64,000 nucleotides of DNA from Salinicoccus roseus (GCF_003814515.1 NZ_RKQJ01000003.1:1-64000), one strand, 5' to 3'. Counted from the stretch's first letter, positions 9,444 to 18,266 are shown. The notes: generated from the sequence alone by a model not told the origin. Numbers and translations are program-made.

Positions 9444-10421
9444 ATGGATACTTTAACACATACACTAATGGGGGGCACAATCGTCGGCCTTGCTGCCATC
9501 GACCCTTCTATCGACCCCATTTCCGTCGGCTTCATCACTACTGTAGTCGGTGCATCCCTTGTGCCTGACATAGATACGGTCATGAAGATGAAAAATAATG
9601 CAGTATACATCACCCATCACCGGGGCATCACCCACTCCCTGCCATTTACATTCTTCATCTGGCCGGTACTCCTTACTGCACTCAGTGTGCTTCTGTTCGA
9701 TCTGCCTGCATTGAATATGTACCTGTGGATACAGTTCGCAGTCTTCCTGCATGTATTTGTCGATATATTCAATTCATACGGCACCCAAGCGATGCGGCCC
9801 ATCAGCCATACATGGATACAGCTCAGCGTCATCAATACGGTGGACATCCCGATCATCGTCATGCATGTGCTGTATTTCATCCTATGGTATTTCGGGGCGT
9901 CATCTGTACTGCTCTTCATCGCCCTCTACATCGTGCTATTCCTGTACTATGTGGTCAGGTTCTTCATGCAGCGTTCGATTACTTCAAGGGTCGACAGGCA
10001 GCTGCCACATGAATATGTGACACGCACCTTCTGCATGCCGACGATGCACTTCTTCGAATGGCGCATTGTCGTAGTCACGCAGACAGCCTATTATGTCGGC
10101 CGCAGCTTCCGGGGAAACATCATATTCTATGACCGCTTCAACAAGAACGGCCCGTTGGATGAGGAGAAGTTCCAAAGCATCAAGGAGGATCCGAACTTCA
10201 AAGCTTTCACCTTCTTCTCATCAATCTACACATATGAAACCGAGGAGATATCGGAAGATCAGGAGGAAATCAGGTATATCGACTTGAGATATCTGAAGGA
10301 GGGGCATTATCCATTCGTATGCATCATGCTTCTGGACAGGCACACCAATGAAGTGCTGCACAGCTATACGGGATGGGTCTTCTCTGAAAGCAAGCTCCAA
10401 AAGAAGCTGCTCGACAGCTGA
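9444..10421 (+). CDS. yfhP: YfhP-like membrane-bound metal-dependent hydrolase (DUF457)
   Basis: A 325-residue protein of the LexA-binding, inner-membrane-associated putative hydrolase family (YdjM/YfhP). Histidines and aspartates typical of the family are visible: MDTLTHTLMGG, VPDIDT, HHRGITHSLPF and HVFVDIFNSYGT. Four to five membrane segments occur within residues 1-180; the rest is soluble. Function is not established. Start: ATG 9444 follows GGGGAG by seven bases; earlier in-frame ATGs at 9429 and 9438 overlap that site. Confidence 0.85.
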   Translation: MDTLTHTLMGGTIVGLAAIDPSIDPISVGFITTVVGASLVPDIDTVMKMKNNAVYITHHRGITHSLPFTFFIWPVLLTALSVLLFDLPALNMYLWIQFAVFLHVFVDIFNSYGTQAMRPISHTWIQLSVINTVDIPIIVMHVLYFILWYFGASSVLLFIALYIVLFLYYVVRFFMQRSITSRVDRQLPHEYVTRTFCMPTMHFFEWRIVVVTQTAYYVGRSFRGNIIFYDRFNKNGPLDEEKFQSIKEDPNFKAFTFFSSIYTYETEEISEDQEEIRYIDLRYLKEGHYPFVCIMLLDRHTNEVLHSYTGWVFSESKLQKKLLDS

Positions 10422-10430
10422 TATAAAGAC

Positions 10431-10464
10431 AAAGCGACTGGGCTATACGCCCGGTCGCTTTTTT
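10431..10464. terminator. Bidirectional terminator
   Basis: AAAGCGACTGGGC pairs with GCCCGGTCGCTTT around a short loop, with six T's on the plus side. The stop codon of the minus-strand permease gene lies inside the stem. Confidence 0.88.
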
Positions 10465-11201
10465 AGATGGTGATATATCGAAAACTTCATCTTGCTGTAG
10501 TATTCGAACACCCACATGTAGAGGAAGATGATCTGCGCAAAGAACAGGACATCGTTGGGCAGACGGTTGATGTTCCAAGAGATATGCACCGCATTCGACT
10601 GGAGGCCGTTGATGACATAGTAGAACGGGTTCAGGCTGAGCAGGTGCTGCAGCCCCGAAGGAATGTTCTCCGGCAGATACAGGATCGGCACTGAAACCAC
10701 CAGGATGATGAACACGATGATGTTCACACTTCCTATCCTGTCGATCTGCACTGAAAGGTACACCAGTGTGAATGGGATGATCAGGAGCACCCCAAGCAGT
10801 ACATAATACAGCAATGTGAATATGCCTATCAGCCAATCATCCATGACCAGTGCCGCAAGTGCACTGTACAGTACAACGAACATGAGGAAGATGAAGGTCT
10901 GGAAGACGATGGTCGGGAGTATGCGCATATAAAGGGGGATGTAGTTCACCTTCAGCACCGAATCTTTATAGAATGCCGTGTTCTTGTTCAGTACCGTCAT
11001 GCTGAACAGCCAGACGGCCGCCGCCAGCCCGACCAGTACATACAGGTACTCCAGGACTTCCCCGGCATCCATCAGTGCCATCGCCACAAGCAGGAACACG
11101 AGTCCGATCGAATAGATCAGAAGCGGTGTGAGGTTGTGTGTGGAGAAATAGGATGTCTGTTTGAAGAAGTGGCGGAACAGATATTTCATTTTGTAATTCA
11201 T
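10443..11201 (-). CDS. ABC-2-type membrane permease (TagG-like)
   Basis: A 252-residue protein with six predicted membrane helices and no soluble domain, ending in a short basic tail. The stretch LSLNPFYYVINGLQSN is the conserved end motif of ABC-2 polysaccharide or teichoic-acid permeases. It starts ten bases after a gene for a degenerate ABC ATPase, so the pair resembles TagG-TagH. Start: ATG 11201 with AGGAGAGGTG; upstream in-frame codons overlap the neighbour. Transport of a cell-wall glycopolymer is an inference from this resemblance only. Confidence 0.7.
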   Translation of the reverse strand: MNYKMKYLFRHFFKQTSYFSTHNLTPLLIYSIGLVFLLVAMALMDAGEVLEYLYVLVGLAAAVWLFSMTVLNKNTAFYKDSVLKVNYIPLYMRILPTIVFQTFIFLMFVVLYSALAALVMDDWLIGIFTLLYYVLLGVLLIIPFTLVYLSVQIDRIGSVNIIVFIILVVSVPILYLPENIPSGLQHLLSLNPFYYVINGLQSNAVHISWNINRLPNDVLFFAQIIFLYMWVFEYYSKMKFSIYHHLKKRPGV

Positions 11202-11211
11202 AGCACCTCTC

Positions 11212-12705
11212 CTAACGCTGTATATATAGCCATGTCTGATTTGATGCATCGAGTATCATATAGCCCTCGGGCAGCCTGAATATCACATCTTCTGTCGTTA
11301 TGCCGAATGCCTCGTACATCCCTTCCATACCCCGGGCCGGGAAGGACATCGAGAATATAAGCCCGTCTTTGAACTGGTACGAGATCGGTATGCCTGAGAG
11401 TTCAGCATGCCTGGCGCTTGATGCGGACAGGTTCATCTCATCCGTCACCCTCTCCGTTCCCCCGTTGAGGACCCTCGAATAATAGAGGTAGTTGTTCTCG
11501 AACACTTCATCCGTGTAGGGCAGCAATGCTTCCAGCGTCGTTTCAGGGTACAGGCTTGCCGGGTTGAAGTATATGAAGGACGAGCTGTCCATCTCCACAG
11601 GCGTCCCATCATCCAGTATGGTGTACGTCTCCCCTGACCTGTCTCTCACCTGGAGCAGAGACAGGTAGGGATAGCTTTCCCCATTCACTTCGAGGTTTTC
11701 TTCAGTGACCAGGGCATATGCGATGCGGTTGTCTTCTTCCTCTTCCGGAGCAGCCACGGTCTGCTCCTGTCCGGTATTGGCAGAACCCGTAAAGGAGATA
11801 TCCATGAATATCACGATGCTCGCCATAAGCATCGTAAACATCAGGATGAGGGACAGGATGATCTTCCTCATGTTCAGGGTGTCGATGAGCCCCGACTGCT
11901 TGCGGCTCAGACGCTTCAGTCCATGGGCATATTTCCCCGACGCATCCAGGTTCCGTTTCCATTCGATATCAAAATGGGCTTCTTCGTCCACACTTTTGAG
12001 CTGGCTCTTCTTTTTCATATGGGCATTATATTCCATGATGCCCTGCTTGACGCTGCCGTCATAGCGCACCTGGCCGTAGCTCAGCCACAGGAAATAGTTG
12101 GCGAGGGATTCGATCGGCTCCATGCTGCTTTCGAGCAGAAGCACACCGCGCCCCTTTTCTTCCTGTCCATTGATTGTCGATTTGAACACCGCGGCATCCT
12201 GAGCTCCCAAGTGCCGGTAAACGTTACAGTAGAGGATGATTTCAGCGTCCGAGACGTTGGACATCTCAAGGAGGACCAGGGCGATTTCCCTGCGATTCAT
12301 CTCCTTGACCGGTGTATTCCAGTACTTCCTGAACAGGGGATGGGACCAGAGCTGCTCGGCCGCTTCAGCGGCCTCATCCGCCTGCATGTATTCATCGAGC
12401 ATCTCAGAAACGAAGATGTTCAATGGGTGGGGATGGCTGATGTGGTCGAGCACATCGAGGCTCAAGATCGAGCTGTCCGTCTTTACCCGCCCCTTTTTGG
12501 GGTCAAGGCTGCCGTTGACCATCTCCTTCAGGTAGTTCAGCGTCCTGTAGTCCGAAAAGATGCCGAGCACTTCCCCCTTATAGAGATGGAAGGTGACATC
12601 TTTGAGCAGAAGGCCGCCTTCCCTGCCCAGCATCCGGTCCATGAACTTTTTTGATTCCTTGGCATATGTCAGGTTCAGTGCCCTGAGTAGAATGATGTTC
12701 TGCAT
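11212..12705 (-). CDS. Degenerate ABC ATPase fused to a membrane helix and an extracytoplasmic domain (TagH-like)
   Basis: A 497-residue protein in three parts. Residues 1-230 align by eye with an ABC ATPase (LLLKDVTFHLYKGEVLGIF, NGSLDPKKGRV), but the Walker A loop reads GIFSDYRTLN, with no GxxGxGK[ST]; the signature is EMNRREI instead of LSGGQ and the Walker B region ILYCNVY lacks the DE pair. Residues about 281-306 form one membrane helix. Residues 310-497 are an acidic outside domain of unknown fold. The layout matches TagH, the ATPase of teichoic-acid export, but ATP hydrolysis looks impossible. Partner permease lies immediately downstream. Confidence 0.7.
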   Translation of the reverse strand: MQNIILLRALNLTYAKESKKFMDRMLGREGGLLLKDVTFHLYKGEVLGIFSDYRTLNYLKEMVNGSLDPKKGRVKTDSSILSLDVLDHISHPHPLNIFVSEMLDEYMQADEAAEAAEQLWSHPLFRKYWNTPVKEMNRREIALVLLEMSNVSDAEIILYCNVYRHLGAQDAAVFKSTINGQEEKGRGVLLLESSMEPIESLANYFLWLSYGQVRYDGSVKQGIMEYNAHMKKKSQLKSVDEEAHFDIEWKRNLDASGKYAHGLKRLSRKQSGLIDTLNMRKIILSLILMFTMLMASIVIFMDISFTGSANTGQEQTVAAPEEEEDNRIAYALVTEENLEVNGESYPYLSLLQVRDRSGETYTILDDGTPVEMDSSSFIYFNPASLYPETTLEALLPYTDEVFENNYLYYSRVLNGGTERVTDEMNLSASSARHAELSGIPISYQFKDGLIFSMSFPARGMEGMYEAFGITTEDVIFRLPEGYMILDASNQTWLYIQR

Positions 12706-12709
12706 CAGA

Positions 12710-13033
12710 TCATCCCTTCTTGTTCAACTGCAGCATGCTGACAGGAATGGCTGTCTCTTTCTCTTCTCCTCCGACGAAGAATCCCCAGACAAAGGTGCCC
12801 TTGATGTATTCCACTTTGAAGTAGTGGTTCTCGTTACTGATCACCTTATAGATCTTCCCCGGTTCAATCAGGGAGAGGTCGATGAAATAGCTTTCTGCTA
12901 TGAGCACCTGGCGTTCAAGCACCCTGTATTCATTTTCGACGCCCATCATCTCCGCTTTCCTCATCGCTTCCCGCTTCTCTGCAATATATGCTTCAAGTTC
13001 ACGTCTCGTCATAGTGTTCAAAGGTCTCATCAT
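12710..13033 (-). CDS. yfhH: YfhH-like DUF1811 protein
   Basis: A 107-residue small cytosolic protein. The N-terminal half is a charged helix pair (TRRELEAYIAEKREAMRKAE, ENEYRVLERQVLIAESYFID); the C-terminal half is a small beta domain that in this family resembles an SH3-like fold. YfhH follows recX (yfhG) in Bacillus too. Function unknown. Start: ATG 13033 follows AGGCGG by five bases; it overlaps the recX end by 35 bases, implying translational coupling. Confidence 0.8.
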   Translation of the reverse strand: MMRPLNTMTRRELEAYIAEKREAMRKAEMMGVENEYRVLERQVLIAESYFIDLSLIEPGKIYKVISNENHYFKVEYIKGTFVWGFFVGGEEKETAIPVSMLQLNKKG

Positions 13034-13793
13034 CTATACCGCCTAACTTTTCCTGGATCAGATCATAGCCGTACCCTTTTCTCATGAGCGCCTGTATCAG
13101 CTTCTGCTTCAGGGCGTGGCCTGTTTCCTTTTTCCGATATTTGTTGAAGTACTTTTCAAAATCCTTGTCGAAATGCGCCGTTTCGTCATAATCATCATCG
13201 AAGTTGATCATGTCGATATGAGCCTTGCCATACCCTTTCTGGTACAGTTTCTCGGTCAGCTTCATCCTGAACTGTCGGTAGGCGCCCTTATGCCTTTTCA
13301 GCTGCTTGTCTTTAAGCTTGTTCATTCGTTCCTCGTCGACTTCTCTGCTGAAGGCATCCACATTCTCCCGGATGACCGCCTCATCGATGCGGTGCTTCTT
13401 CAGCTCACGCTCCAGTGCGAAAGGTCCCTTGTCCGTCGTGGCGACCATCGTATTCTTCAGAGCCTTGGCGTAATGCGCATCATTGACATACCCTTCCTCC
13501 CTGAGTCTCTGGATGGTCCTGTCGATCATTTCAGGATGGTAGTCCTCCACCAGGTACTTCCTCATCTCCGACTCGGAACGCAGTTTGTAGCTGATGTATC
13601 CGAGTGCCTTGACGTAGGCCTGGTCATACTGGATCGCTTCGAGCACCTGATTGTACTCATCCCTTTCGAGAATGCGCTCCGGAATCAGCCGGTACTTCAC
13701 CACCGACTCCTCATGGGCTTTGAATGAAGTGCCGTCATCCATGTGTATTTCATACATGCTGTTCTTCAGAAGCGCCACTTTCTTTATCTGCAT
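12999..13793 (-). CDS. recX: RecA regulator RecX
   Basis: A 264-residue RecX, built of three-helix repeats. It binds RecA filaments and limits recombination and SOS induction. Typical sequence: ALGYISYKLRSESEMRKYL, IQRLREEGYVNDAHYAKAL, and a repeat of that pattern at the C-terminus (LIQALMRKGYGYDLI). Length matches long Firmicute RecX. Start: ATG 13793 after GGGGGGAT; 35 further open codons upstream overlap the thioesterase gene and lack a binding site. Confidence 0.92.
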   Translation of the reverse strand: MQIKKVALLKNSMYEIHMDDGTSFKAHEESVVKYRLIPERILERDEYNQVLEAIQYDQAYVKALGYISYKLRSESEMRKYLVEDYHPEMIDRTIQRLREEGYVNDAHYAKALKNTMVATTDKGPFALERELKKHRIDEAVIRENVDAFSREVDEERMNKLKDKQLKRHKGAYRQFRMKLTEKLYQKGYGKAHIDMINFDDDYDETAHFDKDFEKYFNKYRKKETGHALKQKLIQALMRKGYGYDLIQEKLGGIDDETFEHYDET

Positions 13794-13803
13794 ACGATCC
13801 CCC

Positions 13804-14313
13804 CTAGTCAAAAAGATCTGTCGCAAAGAACTCGCGCAATGCTTTCGAACGTTCCCTTCTATGCCGACGGTGCTCCGCGCGCTCCTCCCCCGTCTCATCG
13901 AGCCATTTCAGGCGCTCGTTATCAGGGATGAGCTCTGGCACTTCCAGCGGCTTGAGATCATCATCCAATGCAACGAATGTAAGGAAACTGAAGGCGGCAA
14001 GCTTCTTTTCAGTGCCGTTCTCAAGCTGCTCCTTCGAAACCTTGACCAGAATCTCCATGGATGATTTCCCCGTATGGGTCACAAGTGCCTCGAGGATGAC
14101 GACATCCCCGAGATGGATCGGCTCCAGAAAATCGACCGAATCGATTGAAGCGGTCACCACCTTCGACCGCGAATGACGGCGTGCAGCGATCGCTGCCACG
14201 TCATCTATGTATGCCATCAGCCTGCCTCCGTACAATGTATGATGATTGTTCGTATCCGGCGGCATGACGTTTGAAGTCTTCACCGTATAGGATTCCGACA
14301 TTTTCTTTTCCAT
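13804..14313 (-). CDS. Acyl-CoA thioesterase, hotdog fold (YkhA-like)
   Basis: A 169-residue single-hotdog thioesterase. The family motif NHHTLYGGRLMAYIDDVAAIAARRHS (shown here in part as HHTLYGGRLMAYIDD) contains the catalytic Asp, and VDFLEPIHLGDVV the conserved strand. It hydrolyses acyl-CoAs, probably as a hexamer. A 50-residue basic C-terminal tail is present. GGAGG precedes ATG 14313. It ends ten bases before recX. Confidence 0.88.
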   Translation of the reverse strand: MEKKMSESYTVKTSNVMPPDTNNHHTLYGGRLMAYIDDVAAIAARRHSRSKVVTASIDSVDFLEPIHLGDVVILEALVTHTGKSSMEILVKVSKEQLENGTEKKLAAFSFLTFVALDDDLKPLEVPELIPDNERLKWLDETGEERAEHRRHRRERSKALREFFATDLFD

Positions 14314-14367
14314 ATTTTTTCCTCCATTCCAAGCACTACTATAATAGCACATTTCAGGCATTAAAAA

Positions 14368-14392
14368 GGAAGGGATAATGGATATCCCTTCC
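14368..14392 (-). terminator. Terminator of the small membrane protein gene
   Basis: GGAAGGGATA pairs with TATCCCTTCC; on the minus strand it is followed by TTTTTAA. It separates the 51-residue protein gene from the thioesterase gene. Confidence 0.75.
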
Positions 14393-14414
14393 CGATTTCT
14401 TCTATTGGAAACTG

Positions 14415-14570
14415 CTACTCCTGACGTTCCAGCGCCTCTTCCGGTGTATCGATCACAATCGCATCCTTGCCTGGAAGCGCCTTGGACAGGAAGTGGTGCA
14501 GGATCAGGGCAAATGCAAAGATGGCAAAAAGAAATGCCAGCATTACGAGAAACATCATTGCAAAGCTCAT
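14415..14570 (-). CDS. Small membrane protein, 51 residues
   Basis: Too short for most gene finders. ATG 14570 is preceded by AGGAGGG at ideal distance. The product starts MSFAMMFLVMLAFLFAIFAF, a single hydrophobic helix (about residues 3-25), followed by HHFLSKALPGKDA and an acidic tail ending EALERQE. A dedicated terminator follows. Its own ribosome binding site, helix and terminator make it a likely real gene; the function is unknown. Confidence 0.75.
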   Translation of the reverse strand: MSFAMMFLVMLAFLFAIFAFALILHHFLSKALPGKDAIVIDTPEEALERQE

Positions 14571-14644
14571 GAAAAACCCTCCTAATGGTACTTTTCCTAT
14601 TGATTATATTTTAACATAAAGGCCGCACTTGTACTATCTATAAT

Positions 14645-15877
14645 TTAAAAGGCCCAGTTCCCTTTTTCAAACACTTTCTCTTCTGTGCCATCTTCAGTGA
14701 TGCCATAGATGTCCAGCTGGTCGGAACCGATCATGAAGTCGACATGCGTGATGGAATCATTGAGCCCCGCCGCCTCCAGTTCTTCCCGTGACATGGTCTT
14801 GCCGCCTTCGAGACAGAATGCGTAGGCACTGCCGAGAGCGATGTGGCATGAGGCATTTTCATCGAACAGTGTGTTGTAGAAGAGTTTACCCGCATTGGAG
14901 ATCGGTGAGTCATCAGGTACCAGCGCCACCTCTCCAAGGTGTCTTGCCCCTTCATCGGCGTCCAGTATATTCTTGAGCACTTCATATCCTCTGCCCGCTT
15001 CGAAATCGACGACTCTGCCGTCCTTGAATGTCAGCTTGAAATCATCGATCAGATTGCCTCCATGGCTGAGCGGCAGCGTGTTGGATACGTAGCCGTCGAC
15101 CCGGTTCCGGTCCGGCACACTGAACACCTCTTCGGTCGGCATGTTCGCCATGAACTTTTCGCCATCCGCGTTCAGGCTGGAGGCGCCGGCCCACAGATGT
15201 CCTTTTGGCAGACCAATTACGAGGTCTGTACCCGGCGCTTCATATCTGAGCGCCTTATACTTCCTGGTATTCAGGTAGTCCACCTTTTCATGGAGCGTCG
15301 CATCATGCTTCTCCCATGCCGATACAGGATCGTCGACATCTGCACGGACGGTATAGAAGATGAGGTCCATCAGTGCTGCAACAGCCGCTTCATCATCCTT
15401 ATCTGGGAACACCAGCCTGGCCCATTCTACGGACGGATAGCCCGCCACACACCAGCTGTGGTAGTCCGACTGGATGCGGTTCGAGAAATCTTTGAAAGCG
15501 CGGCCTGAAGCCACCTGCATTGCCTGCAGCTTCTCGGGATCCACATCCTTCAGCAGTTCCGGTGATGAGGAGGTGATGCTCAGGAACCCGGCCTTTTCGT
15601 CCGAGTAGAACATTCGTTCATCTATGGCCCATTGATGGATCGTGCTCAGCTCATCCTTGGACTGGTTTTTGGCATGCAGCTGCGTCAGCCTGTCATCGGA
15701 AAGGACGACCTTCACTTCCTTTGCACCTTTCTGGTAGGCCTTCTCGGTCACGAGCCTGATCAGCGGGAGTGCGTCCTGCGCCCCCCTGATGAATACCCGG
15801 CCATCCGGCTGGACATTGAGTCCTACGTCCACCAGAAGATCTGCATATTTTTCAAGTTTCTCTTCAAATTGTGTCAT
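14645..15877 (-). CDS. M29-family metallo-aminopeptidase (AmpS/PepS)
   Basis: A 410-residue thermophilic-type (M29) aminopeptidase, a dinuclear metal exopeptidase in the cytosol. Metal-ligand regions are recognisable: EVFSVPDRNRVDGYV with the catalytic Glu pair nearby, NAGKLFYNTLFDENASCHIALG, and the C-terminal HVDFMIGSDQLDIYG. The N-terminal domain begins FEEKLEKYADLLVDVGLNVQ as in AmpS. AAGGAGA before ATG 15877. It starts 12 bases after the UPF0435 gene and is probably translated from the same mRNA. Confidence 0.92.
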   Translation of the reverse strand: MTQFEEKLEKYADLLVDVGLNVQPDGRVFIRGAQDALPLIRLVTEKAYQKGAKEVKVVLSDDRLTQLHAKNQSKDELSTIHQWAIDERMFYSDEKAGFLSITSSSPELLKDVDPEKLQAMQVASGRAFKDFSNRIQSDYHSWCVAGYPSVEWARLVFPDKDDEAAVAALMDLIFYTVRADVDDPVSAWEKHDATLHEKVDYLNTRKYKALRYEAPGTDLVIGLPKGHLWAGASSLNADGEKFMANMPTEEVFSVPDRNRVDGYVSNTLPLSHGGNLIDDFKLTFKDGRVVDFEAGRGYEVLKNILDADEGARHLGEVALVPDDSPISNAGKLFYNTLFDENASCHIALGSAYAFCLEGGKTMSREELEAAGLNDSITHVDFMIGSDQLDIYGITEDGTEEKVFEKGNWAF

Positions 15878-15889
15878 ATGTATTCTCCT

Positions 15890-16087
15890 TCATTTCCTCA
15901 GTTTTGAAAGCTCTTCGATGATTGCCGACTGTTCGATTGCCGTTATCTGGTTCCTGCCCGTCACCATCTCGTGAATCTCGCGGATTTCCTCAGTGTTCCC
16001 ATCGTCGAAATCATCCGCATTGAAAAGCCCCTTGTTCACCACGTTCAGTGATTCCTCTATCTCTTTCAGCATATCTGCCTTATTCAT
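15890..16087 (-). CDS. yfkK: UPF0435 (DUF1128) protein, YfkK-like
   Basis: A 65-residue soluble protein of the DUF1128 family, mostly helical, with the conserved KGLFNADDFDDGNTEEI and the C-terminal QSAIIEELSKLRK. Function unknown. GGAGG precedes ATG 16087. In Bacillus it likewise lies beside other small conserved genes of the yfk cluster. Confidence 0.88.
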   Translation of the reverse strand: MNKADMLKEIEESLNVVNKGLFNADDFDDGNTEEIREIHEMVTGRNQITAIEQSAIIEELSKLRK

Positions 16088-16244
16088 TTGAATTCCTCCA
16101 TACCAATATATTAAATGTCATTATAATAGTAACAAAGTTCATATGATAATAAAATTTATAATCCTGTTATTCACTGAATAAAGTTTGAAGTTAGTTTAAA
16201 ATGGTTATAAGCAACTATAAATCACATACAAAGGAGAATTTTAC

Positions 16245-16565
16245 ATGGATAACAAATTGATACCCGCTGTTCTCATTGGAGCAGTCGTAGGTGCTGGACT
16301 CAGCCTGATCGACAAAAATACAAGACAATCCGTACTCAGCCGTTCGAAGGATCTGAAGTACTATGCACAGAACCCGGATGAAGCGAAGGATAAACTCTCC
16401 TCCGATTCCGGCCAGCCATCCAAGATTGAAGGACTCAAGGATGAAATCATGTTCTGGAAAGAAACAATCGAAGAGATCAGACAGAACAACCCTGAACTCG
16501 AACAGTCCATCAAGGATGCGAAAGATACATTCCAGAAGAAGCGTGAACAGAAGCAGTTGAACTGA
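16245..16565 (+). CDS. Small membrane-anchored helical protein (YtxH-like)
   Basis: A 106-residue protein with one N-terminal hydrophobic segment (residues 5-21, with VLIGAVVGAGLSL) and a long hydrophilic, probably coiled-coil remainder. This is the layout of YtxH/general-stress-type proteins, although similarity is weak. AAAGGAGA precedes the ATG. It precedes the YihY gene with a hairpin between. Confidence 0.65.
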   Translation: MDNKLIPAVLIGAVVGAGLSLIDKNTRQSVLSRSKDLKYYAQNPDEAKDKLSSDSGQPSKIEGLKDEIMFWKETIEEIRQNNPELEQSIKDAKDTFQKKREQKQLN

Positions 16566-16575
16566 TGATCCATTG

Positions 16576-16605
16576 AAGGGCTGACGACTGTTGGCCCTTT
16601 TATTT
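16576..16605 (+). terminator. Weak terminator
   Basis: AAGGGC pairs with GCCCTT around a 12-base loop, followed by TTATTTTT. Likely attenuates read-through into the YihY gene. Confidence 0.5.
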
Positions 16606-16621
16606 TTAAAGGAGTGAGGAT

Positions 16622-17665
16622 ATGGCAGATAAACCTACCAATTCGGATTATTTGAACCAGACAAAACAGGAATCCAAGGAATCCCAGGCTAAAAAGTCAC
16701 AGAATGCAGAAGACGAAACCTTCGTAGATAATGTAAAGTTCAAATCCAAGGCCTCAAAGAAGCCGGATGAGACCTTCTACGTATCAAAGATCAACAAACC
16801 GGCAAAGCACAAGGATAATCCTAATTTTTTCCAAAGTCTTATGTTCCAGTTTTCAAAGGATAATACATCCGGCATGGGGGCGCAGCTCGCCTACTACTTC
16901 CTGCTTGCGATCTTCCCGCTGCTGATCTTCCTGCTGACGTTGGTCCCGCTATTCCAGATCGACCAGCAGATGATCACCCAGTTCATCCAGGATTATGCAC
17001 CATCCGATATAGCCGGCATGCTTGAAGGCGTAATTTCTGACGTTATGCAGAATTCTAACGGCGGACTGCTCTCAGTGGGTCTGCTGGTGACACTGTGGTC
17101 CGCATCGAACGGTATGACGGCACTCATGAATGCCTTCAACGTCGCCTATGATGTGGAAGACAACAGGAACTTCGTCGTTGCCAAGCTGCTTTCCATAGTA
17201 TTCACCATCATCCTGGCAGTATCCGTATTGCTTACATTCGTACTCATCGTGTTTGGTGAACAGATTGGTAACCTGATGTTCGGGGTCATCGGTCTCGATC
17301 AGCAGTTCCAGGTAATATGGAACTGGGTCAGAAGCCTGCTCCCAGTACTTCTCGTGTTCATCGTCTTCGTCGTCATCTATACGACGGCGCCGAACATCAA
17401 ACTGCAGGTCAAAGCAGTCATACCGGGGGCCCTATTCACGACAATCGCATTCCTAGTCGCATCATGGGGCTTCAGCTTCTATATTTCCAACTTCGGCAAC
17501 TATTCTGCAACATACGGCAGTATCGCCGGCGTCATCATTCTGATATTATGGTTGTATATCACTGGAGTCATCATCATACTCGGCGCCCAGATCAATGCGA
17601 TACTGCATAAGCGGGCAATGAGAGAACAAGGAGAGGAAACTGCGAATAATGAGTCTACTGCATGA
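16622..17665 (+). CDS. YihY/BrkB-family membrane protein
   Basis: A 347-residue protein of the YihY/virulence-factor BrkB family. A hydrophilic N-terminal 65 residues rich in Lys and Glu precede six to seven membrane helices. Family motifs: MGAQLAYYFLLAIFPLLIF, LWSASNGMTALMNAFNVAYD and NYSATYGSIAGVIILILWLY. Once mis-annotated as RNase BN; true function unknown, possibly transport. AAAGGAGTGAGG ribosome binding site. The last 17 bases overlap the carbonic anhydrase gene. Confidence 0.88.
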   Translation: MADKPTNSDYLNQTKQESKESQAKKSQNAEDETFVDNVKFKSKASKKPDETFYVSKINKPAKHKDNPNFFQSLMFQFSKDNTSGMGAQLAYYFLLAIFPLLIFLLTLVPLFQIDQQMITQFIQDYAPSDIAGMLEGVISDVMQNSNGGLLSVGLLVTLWSASNGMTALMNAFNVAYDVEDNRNFVVAKLLSIVFTIILAVSVLLTFVLIVFGEQIGNLMFGVIGLDQQFQVIWNWVRSLLPVLLVFIVFVVIYTTAPNIKLQVKAVIPGALFTTIAFLVASWGFSFYISNFGNYSATYGSIAGVIILILWLYITGVIIILGAQINAILHKRAMREQGEETANNESTA

Positions 17666-18215
17666 TTTGCTTGAATTCAACGAACAGTTTGTAGCCAGCA
17701 AGGAATACGAAAAGTATGTAACCACCAAATCACCTGACAAGAAGCTTGTCCTGATATCCTGTATGGACACCCGGCTTACAGAACTCTCAACGAAAGCCCT
17801 CGGGCTCAGCAATGGGGACATCAAGCATATACAGAATGCCGGCGCAGTCATTTCCCATCCATATGGAAGCACGATGCGGAGTATACTGGTTGCGGTCTAT
17901 ATGCTCGGTGCAGATGAAGTCATGGTCATGGGCCACCACGACTGTGGGTTCGGCGCCCTGAAGCCTGAGCCGATGATCGACAACATGAAAGCCCGCGGCA
18001 TCACGGAAGAGACTTTCGAGACCCTCGAAAACTCGGATATAGACATCAAAAATTGGCTGAAGGGCTTCGACAGCGTCGAGGAGAGCATCACAGAAAGTGT
18101 TGGAAAGATCAAACATCATCCGCTGATGGTACCGGATATGCCGGTACATGGCACGGTCATCAACCCTGAAAATGGGAAAGTCGACCTCGTCATCAACGGG
18201 TATGAAGAAGAATAG
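17649..18215 (+). CDS. Beta-class carbonic anhydrase
   Basis: A 188-residue beta-carbonic anhydrase that interconverts CO2 and bicarbonate. Zinc ligands: Cys in ISCMDTRL (about 38), with its Asp-Arg dyad, and His/Cys in GHHDCGFG (about 98-101). The shorter form resembles YtiB/YbcF-type enzymes of Firmicutes. It overlaps the YihY gene by 17 bases, with GGAGAGGA upstream, so the two are co-translated. Confidence 0.92.
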   Translation: MSLLHDLLEFNEQFVASKEYEKYVTTKSPDKKLVLISCMDTRLTELSTKALGLSNGDIKHIQNAGAVISHPYGSTMRSILVAVYMLGADEVMVMGHHDCGFGALKPEPMIDNMKARGITEETFETLENSDIDIKNWLKGFDSVEESITESVGKIKHHPLMVPDMPVHGTVINPENGKVDLVINGYEEE

Positions 18216-18222
18216 AGGCAAC

Positions 18223-18266
18223 AATCCCCTCTGCTGTAATTCCACTTTACAGCAGAGGGGATTTTT
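18223..18266 (+). terminator. Strong terminator after the carbonic anhydrase
   Basis: AATCCCCTCTGCTGTAA pairs with TTACAGCAGAGGGGATT around a six-base loop, followed by TTT. Confidence 0.9.

Noticed and set aside
9392-9613. 74-codon N-terminal extension of MutY
   Set aside because: It lies opposite the start of yfhP, has no ribosome binding site, and normal MutY length fits ATG 9391.
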